64,000 nucleotides of DNA, from contig JAZAYU010000904.1 in the NCBI GenBank assembly GCA_038501625.1, positions 62,001 through 126,000 on the forward strand. The letters run 5' to 3'. The notes beneath the pieces were generated by a model. That model saw only the letters and a program-made list of their open reading frames with translations. It was not told the origin of the DNA and ran no database searches. This stretch comes from Corbicula japonica (Eukaryota > Mollusca > Bivalvia > Venerida > Cyrenidae). Below, one piece after another: positions 23,046-32,707 of the stretch. Numbering within the stretch: the first letter of the stretch is position 1; every line of letters begins with the position of its first letter. A program made the position numbers and the translations under genes.

Positions 23046-24510
23046 TTTCATCTAATACATGTTTACTAACCGGTTTCAAAAAGATAAGATGAGTATTTCG
23101 TGTTTGTTTAAAAATTAGGTTTAAATACGTCAACATGAACTTGTCAAGTTTCTTTTAATTCATATGATGTGCTGGCATCCTATTCTGAGTAATGAAACGT
23201 TTTAATAGCGTTTTTCGTAAAACGACGAGAGGCTGTATCTGCCTAATTTTCATTTAATAGTTGACGAATCGTATATGTTACTTAATCTCGAAATGTCTAA
23301 TTGATTTGTCTTGTACTACTTCCAAGCTCGTTACTTGAATTGAAATATTCCTTCGAAATTATATTGTGTTGTTGTCACAATAAAGCGCCTTTCGAATCAA
23401 TATGTTCATACTGTTTGGAACTTTTAGAGGAATGGTGTATATTTCGTAAAATTATCTTTTATTTCATCTGCACATATATATTCTCTTGATTGTCGGGAAG
23501 CTTGCTAGTGTCATAACTGATCAATAGACACTGTTTATATATATTATTTATGTTTAATTGTTTACCCTTGTTAAATTTTGTTTGGATTTTCTGAAAAAAT
23601 GTCAGTAGATTTTTATAACTTTTTATTTTGCCCTTTTTCCAGTGATAAAAATGAAACTAAAAAAGAAATATTATTGCCACGACCATTATAAAATTACCAT
23701 CCTAGCTAAATAAATCAGCCAAAATAAAAACAATTCATAATGTTGCATGTAAAAGTTTGAACCTTGTATTATATGTATCAAAGGAACATGCCTTCAAGTC
23801 AGTCCTAGGGCGTATCTTAGAAAATGAAGGACGGGAATTTTTGCAGGGAAATTCACATTAAAACCATTTTTTTCAATATTCCTACTTGATATAAGACAAC
23901 TGCATTCATACGCAACTACATACTACAATTGTAGCAGTTGTTCAAATTAACTTGAATTACTACTCGAACAAATTATTCTTTCTTGCTGAACAGGATTTTA
24001 AGGGTTTGAAATTATCCCACCAGCTTTAAGGTTTTTTTTGCAAAAAAGACGAAATATGTGCGGTTGTAAGTTTCCTAAAATAAGCTGTTTCATGTACACA
24101 TTAATGAGAAACAATTAATTGCTGAATACTGTTGTTCTTGTTGTCAATATGTGTATCAATTATGAAACATCTTTAAATCTAACGACATGCCCAATATAAC
24201 TTATGTTATAAACATCGAACCAAGACATCTAAATGAATTGTTTCCAAAGCTAAATAATGTAGGAAATGTTACTGACTAAAGTAGAACATGCTTCAAACTA
24301 GTTGTGTTAAATTCACCTTTTTGTTCTTTTCTTCATGTTGTTTGTTTGCTTGTTGTTGTTTTTTCTGTTGTTGTTGTTTTTCTTCTTTATACATGTGTAT
24401 TTGTATGTACATATAACCTTTGCTTGTTTGAAATTTGTTCCTTTCCTGTAACTTTATACGCTTTCCTTTGAAGGAATGGAAGATTATCTATCTGTCTTTA
24501 AAATTATCTT
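23046..24510. other. No gene recognised
   Basis: AT-rich sequence with a TTG/TTC-rich stretch at 24340-24385. A 62-codon plus frame (23301-23489) is hydrophobic but unsupported. Confidence 0.5.
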
Positions 24511-24512
24511 CG

Positions 24513-24563
24513 TCTTTACACGATCAAGCAGTACTTAATTAATACTGCTTGATCGTGTAAAGA
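24513..24563. repeat. Perfect 21-bp inverted repeat, 9-nt spacer
   Basis: The arms 24513-24533 and 24543-24563 are exact inverses (starting 'tctttacacgatcaag', ending 'cttgatcgtgtaaaga') around 'cttaattaa'. Imperfect pairing continues outward (attatcttcg against ggaagaaaat). Confidence 0.9.
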
Positions 24564-24564
24564 G

Positions 24565-25240
24565 GAAGAAAATTTTTAAGATATTTTTGTTTATTGTGTC
24601 TTTATATGTGTGGGGATACATTTAATACAATCTTTAATCATGCTGTATATTGGCTAGATAAATAATGCATTTATATTCAAATAGTTATATTCGCTTTTAC
24701 AAACGAAAAATGATGCCGTCTTATTTCTCAATTATTTTTACCCTAAAAATGAAACATGTAATAAGTTCTTATAATTCCAACATATTTAATAATATAACTG
24801 TATAATTATTTAAAACTAGTATCTTAAGTGTTAGAATATATTAACCGACAGACACGGTTGGTTTCAAATATGTTGATGGTTGGGGTTATAAAGATGTAAA
24901 CACCATGTTTTGTTTAATTTAAACGTACCATTAAAACTTTTTGTTCTTAAATATTACAAGCATTGTTTAAAAATCTCGTGTTATTCTTTTCTAATTAGTT
25001 GATATTATTTATCTGATAATGTTTTGTTTTATATGATGGCAATGTTTGCAATCCAGTAGCCGATTGTTAAAGTTAATCCGCGGGTTAAACTAACCGGGCT
25101 TGAAAGGGTCTCGGTTTAAATTTCAAGATGTATGCAGAAGAGGCATTTTAATGAAATATTTTATGAACTTTTTATTTCATTAAAAAGTGTTCTTGTAATA
25201 TACAAATGAATGAAATAAAAGTTAAAACAAATATTCTAAA
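24565..25240. other. No gene recognised
   Basis: AT-rich and without repeats seen elsewhere in the window. Confidence 0.5.
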
Positions 25241-25245
25241 TTTAA

Positions 25246-25638
25246 GGTTTCACTAACATTGCAAATGGCGAAAACTGGCTGACATTTCAAAAATGAATTT
25301 TAAAGTAGATCGGGAAGTAAGTTTTTCTTGATTTTCTTGAAATCCTAACGTTATTTTGACGAATTGGCACTATTGGTTGTAGACCAGCATATACTTATTT
25401 CAGGTTTGAGTTGTTTTGTTCATGAATTTCAGAGTTCTCATGCAAACGTTTTTTTTCTGTTTAAGTATGTGCTTGGTTATTAGAACGTGAATTAGAATAA
25501 ACTGAGCTTACAAACATTAGTAGATCCTTAGATAAATACATTTCTTCACTAAAATCAATGTGACAATGAGTATTTTCCCCAAAATTCATTTTTGAAATTT
25601 TAGCTAGTTTTCGCAATTTGCAATGTTAGTGCCCCCCC
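25246..25638. mobile_element. MITE-like element flanked by TTAA
   Basis: Inverted arms of 51 bases (25251-25301 and 25581-25631) differ at only a few positions. Both start 'cactaacattgcaaat' when read inward. The element begins GG... and ends ...CC directly next to TTAA on both sides (25242-25245 and 25639-25642). TTAA target duplication is the hallmark of piggyBac-type transposition, so I infer a non-autonomous piggyBac-like MITE of about 393 bp. There is no coding capacity. Confidence 0.65.
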
Positions 25639-25642
25639 TTAA

Positions 25643-26285
25643 CTAAAGGTAAGTAAAACATGCGGATAAAGTTTTGAACAACTGGCCCTGTGTGTTATAT
25701 TTATTGTGGTTGGTGGTCATTAGTGCTATTCAATTAAGGTCAATTAAACTTGTTATGAAGCGTATAATACATAAAATTAAAGTTATAAATTAATAATGTT
25801 CGAGGAGTATTTAGGGCGCAAGGGACAGTTTTCGAGTCTGGGACCCCTAGCAGACTTATATTGCCTGAATATAAAAACTTTGCACAGCTAAAATTTTGTT
25901 GTCGTTCTTTCTGTGTTGCAGGGGTCTATCTTTATGCAAACCACAACCAACTGTCCTACAGAACCAATCATTCATGATCATCCCAAGTCCTAATTTTCTA
26001 ATGCAAATTTGGCCGAAATTCTACACATTTGAAACCTGGCAAAATATTTTCTGCAATGAGTTTTCGAATAAAACCCCTTTCATGCTAATATTTTATGTGT
26101 CCCTTATTTCTTAAAGAAGGTGGAAAGTATCTCCCACCCGTCTCGATTTTTCAGCATTTGACATTGAAATACCTCGCCCCAAAATTATTCTCAAATTTAG
26201 CCTGGTAGACTAGGTTTTCGTCCGGCAACTGTTCAATTCGGAACATACAAAACTAGCATTAATGTATCTGAGGCACCGTGATCAG
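25643..26285. other. No gene recognised
   Basis: A 72-codon plus frame (25896-26114) has no recognisable domain. Confidence 0.5.
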
Positions 26286-26291
26286 ATTTCA

Positions 26292-27225
26292 TATTACATA
26301 TATAGAGGATACAACATGAGTGATCATTTTATACTGAAATTATTAAACGAGTCGTCTAAATCGATATAAAACGAGGCTTTTGCCGAGTTTTATATCGATT
26401 TAGATGACGAGTTTAATAATTTCAGTATAAAATGATCACGAATGATGTATTCTATTTATCACATACCCTGAAAAAACAAGCACAATCCATGAAATGTCCC
26501 TTTCTATCGCCTAGTAGAGCGAACTTAAAACGTGTGTAATTCGGTCGTATCGGGTGATACATAAGCTAGTCCAAAAAGAATTTATCCTACCGTTTTCCCA
26601 TTTGCCAAAATAAGTTTTAATAAATAAATAAAATTAACTGCGCTAGAGTCTAGATAAAAGAATCTATCATTTATAGGCTTCTGAAGTTGTGTTTAATTAA
26701 ATAAATCGATCTAGTATATGACGTCATTTGTGTAAACTTTCATAGCGGCATATGACAACATTGAAATTTGCTGGATATAAACTGGAAATTTGGATTGAAA
26801 ATGTGTTTCTAGTGTTTTTATTTGTTTCGGGGATGTTGTAAGATCACACCGACGATGTTCTGAAAACGATGTCAGCGTCTGGGTCATTTTGTTTTCGATC
26901 TAAACGAAATGAAAATGGCTTTGTTGCTGTTGTTGAATTTCATCATAGACTTTCGGCGTATTGCTATCTTACGGAGTAAACATGATGTCAGAGTTATATT
27001 TTCCGCGGATATTATCAATATGAGGGATGCTTAAGATCCTTATAGAAAATTGATTGCTTGCCTGAAGTGGTCAGATGGCCAAAGTAAGTCATTTTCATAA
27101 ATTTGTTTTGATCGCTGATAACGCGGATGAATAGTGATTCGGCTATGTTATATAACTAGTTATATATCGAAAATATATAACGGATGTTATTACACTCCCA
27201 CACCGGAAGGTATGTGATAAAATAT
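26292..27225 (-). mobile_element. About 930-bp repeat, copy 2 of the inverted pair
   Basis: This is the reverse complement of 7772-8692 over its full length, from 'atatagaggatacaacatga' to 'ggtatgtgataaaatatt'. It includes the long hairpin (26320-26439). A few substitutions disrupt the open frame seen in copy 1, supporting the view that the frame is not a conserved gene. Confidence 0.7.
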
Positions 27226-27649
27226 TAAAAAAGAATATGACATCTTTATTTCAAACAATTATTTAATGCATTTTTATTTGCGGGTACCCCAAACGATTTA
27301 GATCATTAGATCCTTATTCTTAATTTGCAAACGTTCGTCTACAAACACAAAGTGAATGTACCATAGGTTTTTAGACAGGATGAACATCTACACAAGTTTA
27401 TGGCATTTTGCTTAACTGTTGTTCTCTTCTTAAATATCAATATGCAAATATTCGAACATAAATACAGTAAAGGTGACCATGCAAACACGTGAGACCCGGT
27501 TTGTTTTGTGATTTAAAAATTTCTAGTATTTAAATTTTGATTTTACTTTTAATCAAAATTCACATTTTATCACAAGTGAGTCGCTTGCGTAACAAATAGT
27601 GCACACATTTAGCCCCCAAAAAATAACAGAATTCTGAATGTCGTTTTTT

Positions 27650-28085
27650 ATTTCTAATGATATTGCCTCTACCTGGGAGCGAACCCGCACCGTAACGGCG
27701 ACAGGGCCTAGCTCTGCAATTCCGACAACGCAACCAATTGAGTGAACCAGGACAACCCCTAGAAATGGTTGATCGGATAGCCTTGATATACAGTACCATC
27801 ACCGCATGACATCGGTAACGGGTTATTATACTTATTACAGTACTGACTGTATGTACGGGGAAACTTTTTACGGCCGCCAAACTGCACAAATAGCGCTACT
27901 GGCGCAAATTTCAAATGTTATTGCCTCGAGCTGGGAGCGAACCCGCACAGTAACGGCGACAGCGCCTAGCGCTGCAATTCCGACAACGCAACAAATTTAG
28001 CTAACCGGGACAACCCCTAGAAATGGTTGATCAGATAGCACTGATATACGTTACCATTACATCGGTAACGGGTTATTTTACTGTA
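27650..28085 (-). repeat. Two tandem copies of a tRNA-related SINE-like unit (family C)
   Basis: Two units of about 250 bp (27650-27905 and 27906-28085, the second shorter) share 'ctgggagcgaacccgcac', 'gtaacggcgacag', 'ctgcaattccgacaacgcaac' and 'acaacccctagaaatggttgatc'. On the minus strand this gives a pol III B-box-like GGTTCGCTCCC, with a plausible A-box region about 60 bases upstream. The 'gtacggggaaactttttacggccgcc' segment recurs at 14100 and 57690. I infer a tRNA-derived SINE family. Confidence 0.6.
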
Positions 28086-28149
28086 AAATATTCATGATAA
28101 AAATAGACTTAAAAGTCACCGAAATTAGAGCTTATATAAAAATTTGACA

Positions 28150-28778
28150 AAAACAACGATAAAGAAGATTTTAACTAAACTGGGGGAAGATTATAGGTCT
28201 GATAAGATATCTTATGAAAAATTCGGTCGGACATAAAGGGAAAACATTTCTAACCGGCACATAGTCCGTCAAAACTGCAGCAAAATCTGGCCTACAAGTG
28301 ACTGTAACAGGCAAGACAGATGTCTCAAAAGTCAGGATTATGATTGAAAGTGATGACAGGTACATGATTCGTGATATTGCCAAAGTTGTTGGCATATCGT
28401 TATCGCGGATGCATTTCATGTCAGCTGGATACGCTATATATTGACAGATGACTTAAATGGGAACGAATACAAACCGCTAAGATATTGCTCAAAATATTTC
28501 CAAATTTCAATTAAAAGACATTTTGCATATATTGTTACTGGTGACGAAACATTTGTTTACCATTATGAGCCAGTCAGAAAATCTGGAAAACAAATATGGA
28601 TAACAAAACACGGTAGAAGGCATGTAGTTGCCAAAAGGACCATGAGCATAAAAAAGTCCGTTGTTGCATTTTTTCTCTTGTGATGGCAAAGCCGTACTGT
28701 ATAATGTTCGGGGCTAAAAGGCAAATGTGTTACAGGTCGGTATTACCAATATGTTATACTAAAAAACTCGAGAAATAT
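28150..28778 (+). pseudogene. Mariner-type transposase remnant
   Basis: Plus-strand sequence near 28320-28420 reads as a helix-turn-helix segment (IRDIAKVVGISLSRMH). The open frame 28441-28683 contains TGDET-VYHYEP, the block around an active-site Asp of mariner transposases. Several frameshifts and stops interrupt it, and the part after 28683 is readable only in fragments. The remnant ends abruptly at 28778 where the gypsy LTR begins, so the LTR element inserted into or beside it. I could not recognise its continuation after 39847. Confidence 0.7.
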
Positions 28779-30317
28779 TGTTGCACTCCACCTCAGAATG
28801 CCTGCGCTCTTGCTTCAGGTTCGAATCCTAGCTTAGTTAGCTTTGAACTAATGAAACCCTTTCATTTATGTACCGACAAAGTGTCAAATCTGTACCATGT
28901 GAACTTTATTGGAAATACTGCATACGTTTAAATTAAACCAACACCAGTTCCACAGTAACAAAAGTTTAATGTTTCTAAGTTATATAACAGTCACAAATCT
29001 TCAACAATGCAAACAGTTATTTCTGCATAACATAAATCTACACTTTTACACCAGTTAAATAACATCTACACCACACAGTAAACGGCAAAATATATTCTTA
29101 TTTTATTCCTGGCTTATGTTTTAAATTTACAGGTGATCGACTGTTTAGATTAAAGAACTGTCCCTTTTGCGTAAGCCACGGTATAAACTATAACGCCTAA
29201 CTTTATCAGTCCAATTGATTTTCAATGCACAGGTATACTGTAATGTTCAGTGATAAATATCGTATAAGTTCTTACAATAAAATGACTAGAAAATGGTTAC
29301 TTCAATAAAATTTATAAAACGCTTGTAGATCTATATATTAAAAAATAGCCTTTACTTAGATTTCAAATTTTGAATTAAGACTTGCCAGTTTTTCTATAAA
29401 TTTTGCGTAAAGGCGCTCTGTTCAAAATTTCCTGGGAGACTGACCAAGTTGGTGGAAAATCTGGCCTTTTTATACTGCCAGGGTAACTTTGCCCACCTTT
29501 TACGGGCAAAGGACTCTATAAATCGGGGCGAAAAGACCACTGCCAAGAAATTCTGGGCAGTAGCGTTCCTGCGCCAAGAAATTCTGGGCAGTTTGTCTCG
29601 AAAATACGGGCAACGCTAAAACACAAAGGCAAACAGTCTGCCAATAAATTTTGGACTTATACATTACAACAATGATAAATTTTAAGTATTTCAATGGCTA
29701 AACATGTCAAATAATTTACCAAAATACGGTTTTTGGGGAGTTGACGAGGATTATACATCTTGGCAAAGTTGTAACTACGCACCGTTACTATGAAAACAAT
29801 CCCATAGTGCAATTCACCAGCATGTCTGCATACGCAACCAGAAAATGTGTTGGAAATTAAACCACGAAATTTCAATCAATAACATGGATTATTTGAAGAG
29901 TAAAGTGGCCAAATTGTGCACATGGAACTGTATTTTTGTAAGAAACTAACAATTTACGTATTTACACGCTTACAGACTGTAAGCTGTCGAAGACAAATAA
30001 TGCACAAGTTAACATTTTTCGGACGGGAGCAAAACATGGATACATGCGCTGTCACAGAGTGTTTAGATTTGGTGTTGTTTCTTGTAAACGACCACGTACA
30101 AATCAACATTTCCGTGACAGCAAAGATCGGCGTGATGGAGCCTGAACTCCACTCATCAACTTTAAACTATGCAGTGCACTGTTGTTAATTTGACAGTTAA
30201 AATAAAATGACAACAATTGAGAAACATAACAACAGATCCTTGGTGTGAGCACCATTCAGGTACAAAGTCATAATTACTATGAAGTGCAGATAAGGTAAGA
30301 AAAACCACGTTATAACA
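28779..30317 (-). repeat. 3' LTR (1539 bp)
   Basis: Nearly identical to 38306-39847. It carries a direct duplication of 'gccaagaaattctgggcagt' (about 29539-29558 and 29572-29591, 33-base offset). On the plus strand near 28818-28828 it has GGTTCGAATCC, a perfect pol III B-box match. Open frames within it are duplicated in both LTRs and show no domain. Confidence 0.95.
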
Positions 30318-30333
30318 TTACCCCCCAGTTTTT
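30318..30333 (-). other. Polypurine tract of the gypsy element
   Basis: On the element strand the sequence next to the 3' LTR reads AAAAACTGGGGGGTAA. A G-run immediately upstream of the LTR start is the expected plus-strand primer. Bases 30334-30623 form the rest of the 3' untranslated part of the element. Confidence 0.75.
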
Positions 30334-30623
30334 AAAGGTTAAGTTCCATCTACCTTTCTAACACACCAAATGTCTTATAATATTCAGATATTCCAATTGA
30401 AACGTTACATAAATAAAATCTTCTGGAAAGTTAACTGTCTCTGGAGACAACACTATGTTTGAATTTGTCATACTATATTAAACGTCGTTGAAGCTTTGTC
30501 AATAGGCACTTATGCTATCTAAATTTAACAGTTAAGAAAGCTATCGATAGTCACTGGTGATAAATATTCCATTAAAGTTAAACATAGTAATTTTAACACC
30601 ATTTATATTTCAGTCCTAATTGT

Positions 30624-31835
30624 TCATTTTTTTGCTTTTTCAACCACCACGGATTTAACTGTGGGTTTATTGTTCTCTTTGTCAACGCTCTTGAGTGGCA
30701 CCCGGTTGTTTGCACCCTTGCAAGTACACCCACTCTCTCGTTGGTTTCTATATTGTCTGTTAAAATACTCCATCTCCCTCACTAACTTGCCTATGGTCGC
30801 ATCCTGGCATCGAACGGCCCTGCTGTTACGGTCTGTGGCATCTGTGATAGCCCTTGTGGCTTGCTCGATGGCCTGAACAATCGGCTGATAATCTGGAGTA
30901 GGCTGGTTTCCACGTACCTGTTCCTCCTCACTCCCTTCTTTGGTCTCTGGCGCCCTTTTCTTCCGAGGTGGCTCGTCAGTGGGTAAATTCACTGATTTAC
31001 CCTCTAGGATCAGTGGATCATTCGGATCAATATCACCAAAGATTGAGATCGCTTCATCCTGGAGTGGAGTCTGGTCCTGGATTACCCTTTTTGGCGTGTT
31101 AAGTGGCGTGGTTGCTGCCACTGGTGGGGCCTGTCTACTGGCCTTGTAAGAGGATAGGGAGGGCAAAACCGGATCCCTACGTACCGTGTCAGGGCAGCTT
31201 ATCAAAGGCATCTGTAACACTGGGTTTGCCAACCCTATGTCAGCAGTGTTGATTGTCCTGAGAGTTTGTAGTTGTGGAGGTTGCTGCAGCACATTTAATG
31301 GCATCCGGTTGGCACTTGCGGGTGGCATGGATGGTAACGTATCCACACCAAATTCCATCAGAGGGGCTGCAGAAAACGGAGTCTGTTGTGTGATGTCTGC
31401 CATCCAGTTTGCATTAATTGGCACTGTGGCCATGTTTGAGAAGTCGTCATCTTGCAACTCAAACTCCTCGTTCACAACGTCATCATGCAAGGGGTCTTCA
31501 GGGAGTGTGTCACCAAAGTCCGATGGAAGGGCAAACATGTGCTCTTCAACCACGGCCGGGTTGTTTGCCACAACCAGGTATTGGATGTGGTTGGTGACGC
31601 CCTTTTCCTTGGCCTTCTTCACGTGTCTGGCATACCTCGTGATATGGTTCAGGAGGGTTGTTTGCTCTGTGCACCTGAACAGACAGAGGGAGCAGCTGAA
31701 TGGGATTCTGTCGTTTCCCACATGATTCTTTAGGATGTGAGCGACAATTATATAACGCCTATCCACTGTACGGATCCCTGTCTCGGCGCACCTCTTGCAT
31801 TGGTACAATTTCCTTCTAGAGACCCTGCTGTTCAT
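30624..31835 (-). CDS. Third ORF of the gypsy element: zinc-finger, coiled-coil protein, not Env-like
   Basis: A 403-codon intact frame opens with ATG at 31835. It lies after pol and before the 3' LTR, where env sits in some gypsy elements. There is no signal peptide or transmembrane segment. Near the N-terminus are two C2H2-like fingers: C13-X2-C16-X16-H33-X4-H38 and C48-X2-C51-X12-H64-X6-H71. The middle is acidic and Pro/Gln-rich. A basic cluster (PPRKKRAP, about residue 290) resembles a nuclear localisation signal. It is followed by a predicted coiled coil (QAIEQATRAITDATDR...) and a Lys-rich tail. About 13 bases upstream of the ATG is an acceptor-like TTATATTACAG (AG at 31849-31848), so expression from a spliced RNA is possible. 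Its function is unknown; DNA or RNA binding is inferred from the fingers. Confidence 0.8.
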   Translation of the reverse strand: MNSRVSRRKLYQCKRCAETGIRTVDRRYIIVAHILKNHVGNDRIPFSCSLCLFRCTEQTTLLNHITRYARHVKKAKEKGVTNHIQYLVVANNPAVVEEHMFALPSDFGDTLPEDPLHDDVVNEEFELQDDDFSNMATVPINANWMADITQQTPFSAAPLMEFGVDTLPSMPPASANRMPLNVLQQPPQLQTLRTINTADIGLANPVLQMPLISCPDTVRRDPVLPSLSSYKASRQAPPVAATTPLNTPKRVIQDQTPLQDEAISIFGDIDPNDPLILEGKSVNLPTDEPPRKKRAPETKEGSEEEQVRGNQPTPDYQPIVQAIEQATRAITDATDRNSRAVRCQDATIGKLVREMEYFNRQYRNQRESGCTCKGANNRVPLKSVDKENNKPTVKSVVVEKAKK

Positions 31836-32707
31836 GTTCGCAACAGTCTGTAATATAAGAAACCAGGTTGCAATTATTTATTTGTTCATGTTACTTGGGT
31901 TTGATACCTGTGCATTGCTTCGGTTTATTACCTGTTGATTGGCATAGTCTTGACTGATCTTTGCTTCGCGAAATGAATAAATATGACAGTTCTGTTTAAT
32001 GGGTATGCCAAAGTTGTTTTTTTTCCTTCTTTATTTGAATTTCATGCACATGAATATCCACAACAAAGCAGCTTGATTTACACTGTTTGTACCACTCGCG
32101 TTCATCGATTGACCTCCGTAACATCACACGCGTACTCTTACCCGTTCTTATGCGCATTTAATTTGATTTTACTAAATTAGGTTGTATAATTAACCGTCTG
32201 GTGGTTACGCCTAATATATATTTCACTGTCTTTCACAGACCTATGCGATCCTATTATGCTTAGATCACCTTTGCATAATTTTGGCAATACTTTATCTTAT
32301 AAATTATACACGCTTGGTTTTTTTTTTGGTTTTTTTGAACCAACACTTATATACAATTTTACATTACTACCTATATATGTTTCACCAATATTTACGTTAT
32401 ACACAATTGGTTAGAAACCAACACTTTGACATCAACCGCAATTTTTACTATACACATACGGTTTGAAAACCGACACTTTTATATTTATATATATATATAT
32501 ATACTGCAATATTTGTTTACTTTACACAATTGATTTGAAACCAACACTTTTATATGTACTTTGTAACATTTTTTTAAATTTATTTTACACAATTGGTTTG
32601 AAACCAACACTTAAAAGAATTTTTGCAACATTTATTTATTTATATACACTTGGTTTGAAATTTGTAAATTTACAAATGCTGAAACACTTCATTAAATTTT
32701 GGCATAT
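31836..32707. other. Non-coding spacer between pol and the third ORF
   Basis: An AT-rich gap of about 870 bases lies inside the gypsy element. The part at 32305-32660 is a small repeat cluster listed separately. The rest shows no coding frame. Confidence 0.7.
32305..32660. repeat. Six spaced copies of a palindromic TTGGTTTGAAACCAA motif
   Basis: Copies near 32314, 32406, 32457, 32529, 32593 and 32649 share 'acacaattggtttgaaaccaacactt' and are spaced about 50-90 bases. The best copy is a perfect inverted repeat around one central G. It lies between pol and the third ORF of a young element, so it may be a functional cis element such as a protein-binding array or RNA hairpins. Confidence 0.8.

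Noticed and set aside
28818..28828. A tRNA gene in the LTR
   Set aside because: Only the T-loop-like B-box is present; no cloverleaf can be drawn around it.
29500..30188. Small open frames inside the LTRs
   Set aside because: They occur identically in both LTRs, carry no domain, and LTRs are not expected to code.
30661..31733. Plus-strand open frames opposite the third ORF
   Set aside because: The minus-strand frame has an ATG, C2H2-type fingers and element context. The plus frames are complementary by-products.
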